DNA of 64,000 nt from Isoetes taiwanensis. Its lineage: Eukaryota; Streptophyta; Lycopodiopsida; Isoetales; Isoetaceae. The notes beneath the pieces were generated by a model. The model saw only the letters and a list, made by a program, of their open reading frames with translations, searched no databases and was not told the origin of the DNA. Where the stretch lies: assembly GCA_021234155.1 (NCBI GenBank), contig JAJEKV010000046.1:11238818-11302817 (forward strand), written 5' to 3'. Positions 54,615 through 64,000 of the stretch are shown here, piece after piece; positions within the stretch are counted from its first letter, which is position 1; each line of letters begins with the position of its first letter. Position numbers and translations under genes: made by a program.

Positions 54615-56317
54615 TGAAACGGACCTAGCCCCTTGGCCTGGGCCGTTGCACCAACATGTTAACATCTAAGTTAACAGTCATGAGATTTATATACTTGCCA
54701 ATAAAATATACTCTTGCTAAATCATAAATTTACATGCGAGACAAAGCTCGTCAAATTCTTGGTGCTCCAGTAACTTCCACTAGCCAAATAGGTCGCTAAA
54801 TCATAAATTTACATGCGAGACAAAGCTCGTCAAATTCTTGGTGCTCCAGTAACTTCCACTAGCCAAATAGGTCGCCCCTAGGTCTTCTATTCCAACTTCC
54901 ACTGGGGCCTCAGAAAACGTTCCTCCATAGCAACCTCATTCCCGGACTCCTATTCGACTACGACATTCTCAGCTCAAGACGTACCGTCTTAAACATACAC
55001 CAACAACATAAGGGGGTTAGTCCACAAGGACTAAGTGGGGAGGAAAGATTTCGAGAGCATTCACAACATCAACCACAAAGCAATCTAGCATATAACATCC
55101 AAGATAAGAAGACAATAGATTTACCTGCTCCACTATGCCCCTGCATTAGTTAGAACTCATACTACAAGCATGTTTACATTCACATCAATCTTCTGTATGT
55201 ATGCACATATGCCAAGCGTAATCCTCGGGTTGCGACCCCAAGGAGACCACTCTCTCCATCTGTATGTACAGGGTTCAACTCATCCAACAGGCCATCTGGC
55301 CGGATGCGGAGTTACACGGCCACCCCACCCCTCCGAAGATGGGCCGTAAATGCAACATGCCATCCGTCTAGCCATCTAGAACGGATGCGGAGTCTCACGG
55401 CCACCCCACCCCTCCGAAGGTGGGCCGTTTGCAAGATGCAACATCATCCATCATGACTTTACAAGATAGAATATCACCAATAACCTTACAGGTTGATCCA
55501 ATACGAGATATCATAGAATTCTCATGCATCTTACTTCCAAGAACCATAGAGCAATGCAATACAATAGAATGAGGTTCATACCAAGATATTTCATAACCCA
55601 GCGACAACATCTCATCGCCACATCTCAAAGCAAGAACATGACTACCTTAACATATAAACAACCATAACTTCCAGGTAATACCATAATTACACTAACGTCC
55701 TAGAGATAATTCACATATTCTAGAAGCATAACCAATACAACAGACCAAGCACCCATCAAATCCCCAAGCACGCGTCAAATCCCCAACTCAGTTTCTCGGA
55801 TTGATTCGGCTTCCTATTGACTAGATCTGCCTTTCTTGCTTCCATTTCCTCATCGCCTTCCCATCTGCAAGCACCTTCCGGTTTCTGCTACTGTCCCACA
55901 ATTCGACCAGCCTCTCCTTCTCTAGAGAATAGGCAGAGGAGAACAATAAACAAGATCCTTCACCAAACCAAGGCACCCTCTCCTTTGTTCACATCCAATA
56001 TATATACACAATGAGTACATCTCAATGCATATGCATGCTAGACAAGTGTTGTGCATGCAATCACATGCATGCATGCGCATGTGCATGTACATGCATGCTA
56101 GACAAGTGTTGTGCATGCAATCTAATGCATGGTTTAGCATATTTTATAAGTCCACTACACATTAATCTAACACCTTCTGCTTATATAACCTTTGCCAATA
56201 TATTTCTATAGTTTTAAATACCACTACTAGCATAACCCATGGACGCATATCAACAAGGTCGTTAGATGATCTACACCCTCTTATATTGAGGCAAAGTAAG
56301 CCACTAGGTTCGTTACA
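54615..56317 (-). repeat. Nested element 5' LTR (1,703 bp)
   Basis: It pairs with 51765-53365. It differs mainly by a 79-bp tandem duplication (54717-54795 and 54796-54874) that the other LTR lacks, and by ~25 bp near its CA end (56287-56311). The duplication must have arisen after insertion, since the two LTRs are equal at the time of insertion. Confidence 0.93.
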
Positions 56318-57130
56318 TTATTCCGAGCTCAATGGTATTAAAACAGAGGTATGCCAATTTGAAATTAAGATTAAAGAAGGTTGTAAACCTGTTTTTCAAA
56401 AACTGAGAAGAATTAATGCTTCATTGATGGGACTAATCAAAGATGAGTTGGATAAAATGCTAGATGCAGGTGTTATCATTGAAACCATTAATCCAGAATG
56501 GGTATCTTGCATTGTTCCTGTAGAAAAAAAAAAAGTGGTGCCTTAAGAATTTGCATTGATTATCGATATCTCAACAAAGCCACCATCAAGGACTGTTATC
56601 CTTTGCCTTTCTTAGAAGAAATCTTATATGCTATAGCAGAAAAAGAGGTGTACTCATTCTTAGATGGATTCTCAGGATTTAATCAAATTGGTATTAAGGA
56701 GGAAGATCAACCAAAGACCTCTTTTATTACCCCTTGGGGAACTTATGCAATGAAAAGGATGCCTTTTGGATTAATGAATGCACCTGCCAAGAATTCAGAG
56801 TTTACTTGGATGATTTTTGTTTAGGATTTCATCCTACTAATCATTTGGAATTGCTTGCAAAAATATGTTCTTTGTGCAGGGACTCTGGAGTCAACCTTAA
56901 CCCAAAGAAATGTTTTTTTTTTTTGCATCTAAAGGGCAACTTTTGGGGCATGAGGTGTCCAACAATGGTATACAAGTGGCACAAGAAAAGGTTGAAGCTC
57001 TCAAAAAATTGGTACCCCCTAGGAATTTGAAGCAAGTCAAAAGTTTTATGTCAATGACTAGTTTTCTTAGAATGTATATTCCTAACTTTGCTCATATTAT
57101 AAGTCCTATTTTCAAACTGACAAGAATAGG
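56318..57130 (+). pseudogene. Gypsy reverse transcriptase
   Basis: RT resumes after the nested element with CKPVFQKLRRIN, DAGVIIETINPEWVSCIVPV, RICIDYRYLNKATIKDCYPLP, YSFLDGFSGFNQI and FITPWGTYAMKRMPFGLMNAPA, then the catalytic YLDD (56803-56814). Between APA and YLDD about 20 residues expected in gypsy RT are missing, i.e. a deletion of roughly 55-60 bp. A frameshift in an A-run near 56527 and another in a 12-T run (56913-56924) also break it. The following HEVSNNGIQVAQEKVEALK and SFLRMYIPNFAHI form the RT thumb/connection. Confidence 0.92.
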
Positions 57131-57550
57131 CAAGATCTCTAAATCTGAGAGCAAGTATGTCCCTGTCACATGGTCATCAGATTGCCAAGAGTCTTTTGAG
57201 TTTCTTATAAAGTCCATTTGTGAAGCCACTCTTTTAAAAAAACCTGACTTGGATATACCATTTGAGGTTTATATCACCATCACTAAGAAGGCTATAGGTT
57301 TAGCTATTCTACAGGACAAACATACCATAGCTTTTGCTAGCAAACAATGGAGCTCAACTGAAGAAAAGTACACCAGATTGGAAAAGAGTGCTGCTGCTCT
57401 CATGTTCCTCATTGACAGACAAGGTCGCATGCTATTAAAGAGTTATGTTCAAGTTTATATGAAACAAAATCCAATGGGATTGTTATTTGGTAAAGCTACT
57501 TCCAAACCAAAAATTCAAAGGTGGGCTTGTAAGCTACAAAACTTTTGATA
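57131..57550 (+). pseudogene. Gypsy RNase H domain (RT-linked), first catalytic Asp not seen
   Basis: The domain follows RT: FEVYITITKKAIGLAIL, IAFASKQWSSTEEKYTRLEKSAAAL. In an active domain the first strand carries an Asp ('...DAS'); here the position reads T-I-T. The Glu of RLEKSAA is kept. This is consistent with a degenerate RT-linked RNase H whose role is taken by the extra aRNH upstream, as proposed for Tat elements. A frame change occurs at about 57490-57550. Confidence 0.8.
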
Positions 57551-58970
57551 TTTCTATTAAAGAATTACATCAGGTAAAGAGTCCCAGTCTTTATTTACCT
57601 TACATTTTCTTTGACCATGAGGATGCAGTAGAGGTTGTTGACTTTGTGGATGCCTTAGCTTATTTGCAGGCGGATGATGAAAAGCAGATCCAACAGGATT
57701 GGCAGCAACCTATTAAGAATTTTCTACAATTCAAAGAGATGCCCTCAGGCCTGACTTCGAGCCAGCAAAGGAGATTTAAAGAAAAATGTAGGCAATTTAA
57801 AATGATTAATGATGTTCTATGTAAAGTTAACAGGGATGGACTATTACTGAGGTGTGTCAATGAAGAAGAATCCACTCTGATATGCATGAAGGAGTATGTG
57901 GAGGCCATTTTGCTGGAGACACTACTGCCAAAAAAATTCTCAGGTCAGGTTATTATTGGCCTACAGTATTTAAAGATTGTTATACCGCTATAAAGTCTTG
58001 CCACAAGTGTCAGATATTTGGCAAAAGGATCCTCCTTCCAGCTGCATTAAATCCCATCATTTCTCCATGACCCTTCCAAACATGGGGATTGGATTATATT
58101 GGCCCTATTAACCCCCCTTCTGCAGGACAACATCAGCACATTATTGTAGCTACAGATTATTTTACTAAGTGGGCAGAAGCTATTCCTTTAAGACAGGCCA
58201 ATGCTATTACAACAGCAAAGTTTTTACATGAATATATCTGTGCACGGTTTGGTATCCCTCTACAATTGCACTCTGATAGAGGTACTCCCTTTGTGAATGA
58301 AGTTATTGCTAATCTGTTGACTATTCTTAAGGTTAAGCATACCAAGAGTTCTTCCTAGTATCCTCAAGGTAATGGTCAAGCAGAAGCTACTAATAAAGTT
58401 TTGAAAGGCATTTTGCAGAAGACAGTGGATGATAACCAAAAGGATTGGCATGTCAAATTGGTGGATGATCTTTGGGCTTATAGAGTCACTATTAAAGCAG
58501 CAACCACTCATAGACCCTTCAACTTAGTTTATGGCATTGAAGCTGTGCTTCCAGTAGAGCTTGAGCTCCCATCTTTAAGGTTAGCTCACAAGCTATGTTT
58601 ACCTTTAGAATATGCCTTGCAGGAAAGACTGGACACCCTTTTGCATTTAGAAGAATATAGGATGGAAGCTGAGAATGCCAATCTGCTAAAAAAAGCCAAG
58701 AATTTGGCTGCATTCAAAGCTGCTCATAAAATACAAGGGACTTTCAAGGCAGGAGAGCTAGTTCTAAAATGGAATAAATCAAGGGAAGACTCAGCTAGTA
58801 AGTTTGAGAATCTTTGGGAAGGTCCCTATGAGGTGTTGGAACCTGCAGGCACCAATTCTTATTGGTTAAAAGAATTAACTTCAGGGGTGCCACTTCCAAA
58901 TCCCATCAATACTATCCACTTAAAAAGGTACTGGGATCAGCATATATGCTTGTCCCTTTTTATGCTTTAG
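57551..58970 (+). pseudogene. Gypsy integrase, no chromodomain
   Basis: The zinc-binding HHCC region reads HEGVCGGHFAG...SCHKCQIFG (57882-58025). The catalytic core has Asp in LDYIGPI (58092), Asp in HSDRGTPF (58275) and Glu in GNGQAEATNK (58383), so the D-D-E triad is complete. The C-terminal domain has WEGPYEVLEPAGTNSYWLKEL and ends INTIHLKRYW without a chromodomain, as in Tat/Athila rather than chromoviruses. A frameshift near 57880, a TGA near 58068 and a TAG near 58358 break it. The stop at 58968-58970 is the natural end of pol. Confidence 0.92.
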
Positions 58971-59852
58971 AACTTAGTTAAGTTAGAATTAGGATTAAAT
59001 TTAGATAAGTTGAATTTCATTTTGCCTTGATTTTTAGAATTAATGTTTTTATTGAGTTCATGTTTACAGCTAGTCAAAGTAAGGGATATACTACCAAACA
59101 GTTCCAAGACAAGAATCTTTACTAATGATTTGTCAAGTGTCATCTGCAGGAGCACCCTTCTTTCATCCGCTTTCATCTGCTTTCATCCACTTTCCATCCG
59201 CTTTCATCTGCTTTACTGTGGTCCTACCCTCCATCTAACCATTTATTCTTCATTTCATTTCCCTAAACATGCACTCTGCAAATTCAGCTTCACCATCATG
59301 GCAGAGTTGCAATGATTAAGATTAACTTGTTTATATGTTTCCATGACAGGTGCACCCTTTTCCCATCTATATCCATCTGTAATAAGTGGTCCTGCCATTC
59401 ATCTAGACTCCTCATTCTTGTTTTCATTCCCAAAAAGCACTCTGCATTTCAGCTTCACCACCATAGCAGAGTTGCAATTTTTTGAAGAAAAGACATGCAT
59501 TTTTTTGTTTTGGCGTGATCTCAGCACTAGCACATTCATTTTATCTCCTTATACCCTTCACACCTCATTCGCACCATCTCCTTATCATCCTCATACCTAT
59601 TTTCATCATTGTCCACTCATTACACTCTATTCATATCATATTATTACCATATTCACACTCATTACACTCACTTTGTCTCATTATCACCACAACATCACCA
59701 CATTCACACTTATTTCATCAATATTTGCACCCTACACTCTGCTCCACTTTGTTCTCATTTGCAGACTCTGGCATAGCCTGAAAACCCCTCTATATACTCT
59801 TTTTGGCATGATATGGCTGAGGGGACCAGCCCATTTTCTTGTTTTGGCGAGA
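58971..59852 (+). repeat. Gypsy 3' untranslated region with duplicated ~190-bp unit
   Basis: Copies near 59148-59312 and 59345-59480 share CACTCTGCA(A/T)(A)TTCAGCTTCACCA(T/C)CAT and GCAGAGTTGCAAT. Short CTTTCATC(C/T)GC repeats lie at 59160-59212. The open frames here (59343-59879) are T/C-rich low-complexity sequence, not genes. A purine-rich GAGGGGACC lies at 59818, 26 bp before the LTR, and may be the worn polypurine tract. Confidence 0.65.
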
Positions 59853-61798
59853 TGTTGCCCCCAAAGGGCAACATACTAACCGATGGTTCATGTATTGAAG
59901 ATTAGGTCAAGTCATTTTGGGAGATTAAGTCAAAGAAGAGCTTGGTATTCAACATTGATGTGGACGTCAAACAATATCAATCTTCAAAGGTCAACACAAA
60001 TATTCAAGGTCAACTTCCATGGATGGTATTCCATTTGAGGTCAAAGTTAGTCAAAGGATGCTTTATAAGATTCTGGGTTAAGAAAATTGGAAGATGCTTT
60101 TTGAAGATTGGTGACAAAATTTGGATACTTGATTCCACCCCTTAGCCATTTTTTACCCATCTTCATACCCTATTCTTACCCCTTGTGAAAATTCTCCTAG
60201 TCCTTTTTCCTTATACCTTTATTCTCCTTTGCTCACCTTTGCAAATTACATCATACCTTGCCTAATCCTTTTTCCTCTAATGCCTTTCATTCCCCCAAGA
60301 GATGTCTTTCCCATTGCTCTTCATATCTTTCACCCCATTTTCATTTTCTATGTTACACCCTTACAAATACCCCTGGCCTAACTCTTGTTTGCAATTTCTT
60401 ATACTCTTATGCTTCACTCACCATTGTGCCCTAAGTATCCATGTCACACATGTACCCCATGGAATATTCCAATCATGGTATCTAAACTTAGCATATTCCT
60501 AAAAATATTAGGGTTACCATGGCCCCAAATGATCAAAACTTTCCAACTATTTTATGGGGAACCTCTTAAACCATAGCCTAGCTTTTTAAAATTGCAAAAT
60601 ACGGCATATTCCTAGTTTATACCCCAAGAAATACGACCACTGTATCGCAAGATTTTTGGAAATATACTGTTGATCAACCCTAAATCTAGAAACCTGCTCG
60701 AATCACGCCGGAATGGAATCCTTGAGCTTTGAAAACTATCTACTTTTGCATTCCCGCTCTTAAGCATCATATTAAGCCTAAATTTAAGCCCTAAGATGCC
60801 GGAACCATCAAATCTAAACTTATATACCGGGGAAACATTGACAGAAGATTTTTGAAGGCCCAGACGCATCAAACCTCAACATTGATACATGCTGAGCATG
60901 ATCTGAAGACGTTCATGAAGTTTCTGAGAATTCCACAGTTCGATTTGAGTAAATTGGACTGATTATCCTACTATGATGTTATTACATGACCTTTTGAGAT
61001 CCTCTGATGATTGATTTATGATCTTATGACCTATATCCATCTTGTATTACCTTTACATCAATGAAAATTGCCTGCCAAGTGTTAAAAAATTTGACTGTCA
61101 TGTCTTCCTAGTATTCTTGCCATGCAAACATTTCTACAGTAAGATATTCTACAATACATCCTTGCATATGACCAGTTGCCCTTCATTTCTAACTATATTT
61201 GCACCTGTGTGCACAAAAAGTTCGAGAAAAAACCACTCCAAACTCAAGTTATAATTTTTTACATTCTGTCTGACATGATTTTAGACTGTTATTCATAAAA
61301 CAGTGCCAAAAAAATAGTTTTAGTGATCCAAAATAAGATTTGATTGTCTGCCCCACATCCTTGAAACCTATACTTCATCTTGGTTTTGAAATTTCTCAAA
61401 AACTCCCTCTGTAACTCAAGTTCCAAAATTCTGAGATCTGTCTGTGGTTTTGACTGGTATTGACCAAAAATTGTCTCAACTTTGAGATTGAATATCTCAC
61501 AAATTTGAGCTCAGACTCAGTCAAGATCTTTTCCATTGCATGCTTATAACTTTTCTACACCAGGCACAATCATTTGACCTCAGAAATCAACTCATCTATG
61601 CCAACTACATCGATTTGAGTGAGGACCCCTTATTGCTGAATTGGGAAAGGTATGAGTATTTGATATTTGAGCTATTTCTCCAAAAAAATCTCGTATAGAC
61701 TGATCACCTTAAGTGATCTGGAGGTTCTAAGGCCAACTTGAGTATAATTTCAAGTTGGCTTATTGTATTTGACTCTCTAGCCAGGTTGAGGGTCAACA
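59853..61798 (+). repeat. Gypsy 3' LTR (1,946 bp), uninterrupted
   Basis: Begins TGTTGCCCCC and ends GGGTCAACA, followed by the AGAGT duplication. It carries the empty Helitron site at 61275-61276. It differs from the 5' LTR by scattered substitutions and small indels (for example a ~12-bp deletion near 60112 and a ~17-bp insertion near 61140). Confidence 0.95.
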
Positions 61799-61803
61799 AG
61801 AGT

Positions 61804-62780
61804 CTCCTCCCCTCCTTGCATGCATGCCCATCACAGGCAGCTAGAGGGCCACTGCCCGTATTCGACTTGAACCTCATTGAAGGTGACGCATCACCCAAGA
61901 GGTGTCGAGCTCATGCCTTGCCCACACGCAGTTGCAAACCATTAAGCCTAGCCAGCTTGATCCCCGGTAGGCTTTACACACCAGAGGGATCAGTCAGTGA
62001 TGGGACAAGTCCTCCTTATTCCACCGGTCTAGCCCCGCCACCCACAACCAAGCGGGCTCTTATACACGGGCCGCATTAATTGGGAATTAATGAGGTTATC
62101 TAGGATCATCTGCTACTGAAGGCTTCACGGTCTCTACCCCCCTTCCCACATACACAAGAGAGCATAGAATGGAACATCATCATCATCAAAGAACTGAAAT
62201 ACTGAATAAGATCTAATCTATCTTACCTAAACATACAAGGTTAGATTCTTTTGTTACGGCTGGTGATCTTAGGATCTACAAGGCTGATAAGATTGATCTA
62301 ACATACCATCCTAGCTCATTGTCGGGCTAAGTGTTGGCTTTGCACAGCAGAATCGCAGGTTACCTGATCCTTGGCGTGCTCCAGCTCCCCGAATCGCGTC
62401 CATGCCTTCGTTCTTGTTGAAGACACAGCTGCTCCTGATGAATCTAATGTGCAAAGGTGGCTCAGCGATGCCTAGCAATGCGGAGCTTGCCTTGGCCGGA
62501 ATGGCTCAGGGAAGCCAAAATGCAAAAAGGGGAAAGGTTTAGGGTTTCCCCTTTTGTTTCTTATACATGAACTTTTAGGGTTAGGTTAGAAGGGACCAAA
62601 TGGGTATTGCCACTTGGCAAGGGGTTTAATTGCATATGTTTAATATACATGTGCAACATACGAGGTCGCTCCCTAGGTGCAACTCTTTACGGCTCTCAAG
62701 TACTTGTCATGGTGACATGTACGTGTGACATGGCAGTATAATATACGTATTCAGACCGTATGTTATGCTGGAACGTCACA
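61804..62780 (-). repeat. LTR of an older minus-strand retroelement (gypsy insertion host), partial
   Basis: Minus-strand sequence beginning at 62780 reads TGTGACGTTCC directly after a purine tract, as at the start of a 3' LTR. The other end of this LTR is not located. It may lie on the far side of the gypsy insertion (below 41922), whose flanks join cleanly when the element and one AGAGT are removed. Short frames (61738-62079) have no motif. Confidence 0.5.
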
Positions 62781-62796
62781 ATCTCTCCACCTTGAA
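62781..62796 (-). promoter_or_regulatory. Polypurine tract of the older minus-strand element
   Basis: The minus strand reads TTCAAGGTGGAGAGAT just before TGTGACG, preceded by GAGGACAACATCAA, a phrase typical of the end of plant LTR-retrotransposon internal regions. Confidence 0.6.
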
Positions 62797-64000
62797 TTGA
62801 TGTTGTCCTCAGCATCACGCGTCTCCCCACCTTGGAAACCTGCATACCCTGCAATACATTTGATGCATATAATTGTACAACACAATTAACCCAAGGTAAT
62901 ATTTAAGTTTAATTTTTTTATAATCACATCACTTGCTCCATAACATACTATAGTAAGGTGATCTCTCAACCCTTGCATTATCATTTAATATTCACAAAAT
63001 TTTATGGTTTGCACACTTATTATTAACACTTATTATTTACTTGGCTGAAGCACTGGAGTCGTCCTTCCTTGGGTTTGCAGGCGTTTCTGGATCTGGAACT
63101 CTTGTTTGGACCGACTATCCTCCTCCTTGATCTTGCTCCTGATGCTGATATATGCCGTCAAGTCGGAGATGTTCCTCCCCTGTTATGTGTCTCCTCTCCT
63201 TCCTCCATCCTGATCCCCTATTTTTGAAATCGATGAAGTCATTATCGTCTTCTACTAGAGCAAAAGATCTGGGAGCTCGTCATGGCTGGACTTGGGTGTT
63301 TTGCAGTTGTCTGGCTTTGTTGCACCTTTTGTTGATGTTGCTTGACATCCGCTTGAGCGGCTTGGCTGCGAGATCGTGATGGCCTTCCCTCCGGTTTGTT
63401 TGCGCTTCTGTGTCGCTATGCATTGTCGTTTCGATGGAAGATTATACTCTTTAACTCTAACTCGTGATGCTAACCTAGGCTTCCCCGTTCGACATACTCT
63501 TGCACTTGTATGTTTCCTTGCGTTCTTCTATTTGAACTCGTGGGCGTCTAGTCGGTGAAGGGGTTGAGATCTTCTTTCTGCTGTGAGCTTGTGGATTTTG
63601 CAACCGAGTGCTTGATAGTCGAGAAGGTTCTTCATGCAGATGATTAACGTATGTCTTCCATTCGATGAAGATTGTTGATAGGCCAGTTGTGCCCTGTATT
63701 ACTCGTTTCATTTGTAGAGGTGTTTGCCATAGTGCTTCCTCTCTTGGGTCTGCCTTTACACTCAACTCCCTTCTTTTGTCAGTACGTCGCTTGGGTCTTC
63801 AATATCTTCAGAAAGTCATGCTCCTTGCTCTTCTTTGGCTCTAACCTCGTACTCCAAAAGATATTGCTTCTATTTCTAAACAAACCCTAGTTTGGAAGAC
63901 AGAATTTAGGGTTTGAGATATTTTGGTCATTTTGAGGTGGAATATAATATTTTAGCATAATTTGAGGTCATAATTGGATTTTAAACTATTTAATGATCCT
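62797..64000 (-). mobile_element. Probable 3' internal part of the older minus-strand element
   Basis: If 62781 is a polypurine tract, this is the end of that element's internal region. A 96-codon minus-strand frame (63765-63475), rich in Arg/Lys/Ser/Pro, reads MKRVIQGTTGLSTIFIEWKTYV, but no pol domain can be named. No other feature is supported up to the window end. Confidence 0.35.

Larger units (their letters stand above)
51765..56317 (-). mobile_element. Nested non-autonomous LTR retrotransposon, TTATT duplication
   Basis: LTRs at 51765-53365 and 54615-56317 flank only 1,249 bp of internal DNA. The duplicated target TTATT is at 51760-51764 and 56318-56322, and the insertion point falls inside the gypsy pol frame. 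On the minus strand, the LTR reads TGTAACG...CCGTTTCA. It is followed by a primer site for initiator tRNA-Met, with a polypurine tract before the other LTR. There is no gag or pol, so it needs proteins from another element. LTR 3' signals resemble those of the 12-21 kb element. Confidence 0.93.
41927..61798 (+). mobile_element. Ty3/gypsy retrotransposon (Tat-like) with nested insertions, 19.9 kb
   Basis: LTRs of ~1.93-1.95 kb flank an internal region with gag, protease, archaeal-type RNase H, RT, RNase H and integrase, all on the plus strand. The 5-bp duplication AGAGT marks its insertion. Three later arrivals sit inside: a Helitron in the 5' LTR (43338-48272), a short insertion after the protease (about 50690-50945), and a minus-strand LTR element in pol (51765-56317). 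Removing these gives an element of about 10 kb. Integrase ends without a chromodomain, and an extra RNase H is present; both fit the Tat branch. Several frameshifts and a small RT deletion make it inactive. Confidence 0.95.

Noticed and set aside
59343-59879. 178-codon ORF with many Ser/His/Pro/Leu residues
   Set aside because: T/C-rich low-complexity sequence in the gypsy 3' untranslated region; overlapping frames look alike.

Overview
The window looks like nuclear DNA of a land plant with a large, repeat-rich genome. The evidence is an L1-type LINE with the plant zf-RVT domain, Ty3/gypsy elements of Tat-like type, LTR elements primed from initiator tRNA-Met, a canonical plant Helitron, and broken copies of plant genes (60S ribosomal protein L7, a PPR-CBS protein, a DUF212/PAP2-like protein) that keep plant-style GT-AG introns. 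A tyrosine-recombinase (YR) retroelement at 31.9-39.9 kb hints at a non-flowering plant (fern, lycophyte, bryophyte or gymnosperm), but the species cannot be named from sequence alone. I see no clearly intact host gene, no rRNA, no tRNA and no CRISPR.

Layout. 1-2.7 kb: weak exon-like fragments and a microsatellite with an LTR scrap. 2.7-7.5 kb: three tandem copies of a ~1.59 kb gene segment (acidic, lysine-rich, coiled-coil-like protein), whose differences cluster at CAG/CTG triplets. 8.4-11.2 kb: decayed exons (DUF212, PPR-CBS, one unknown). 12.1-21.5 kb: a worn LTR retrotransposon, with polypurine tract and iMet primer sites, split by a LINE flanked by a perfect 16-bp target-site duplication. 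21.56-26.22 kb: a 4.67 kb insertion with hairpins at both ends, carrying an RPL7 pseudogene. 27-31.3 kb: exon-like scraps, a possible DNA-transposase remnant and an isolated gypsy gag.

31.89-39.87 kb: a nearly complete DIRS/Ngaro/PAT-type retroelement on the minus strand. It has gag with a zinc knuckle, RT with YVDD, RNase H, tyrosine recombinase, split direct repeats meeting at an ATT core, and an apparent frame-preserving intron between RNase H and recombinase.

41.93-61.80 kb: a 19.9 kb gypsy element with 5-bp duplications (AGAGT) and 1.9 kb LTRs. Its 5' LTR is split by a textbook 4,935-bp Helitron, and its pol by a minus-strand non-autonomous LTR element with its own TTATT duplication. 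The pol order is protease, extra archaeal-type RNase H, RT, RNase H, integrase; the extra RNase H sits before RT instead of after it. The gypsy element itself appears to sit inside an older minus-strand LTR element whose polypurine tract is at 62.78 kb.

How it fits together: the window is a record of nested transposition. Nearly every long ORF belongs to a retroelement, and most carry a few nonsense codons or frameshifts. The two parts most worth follow-up are the YR retroelement and the reordered gypsy pol.
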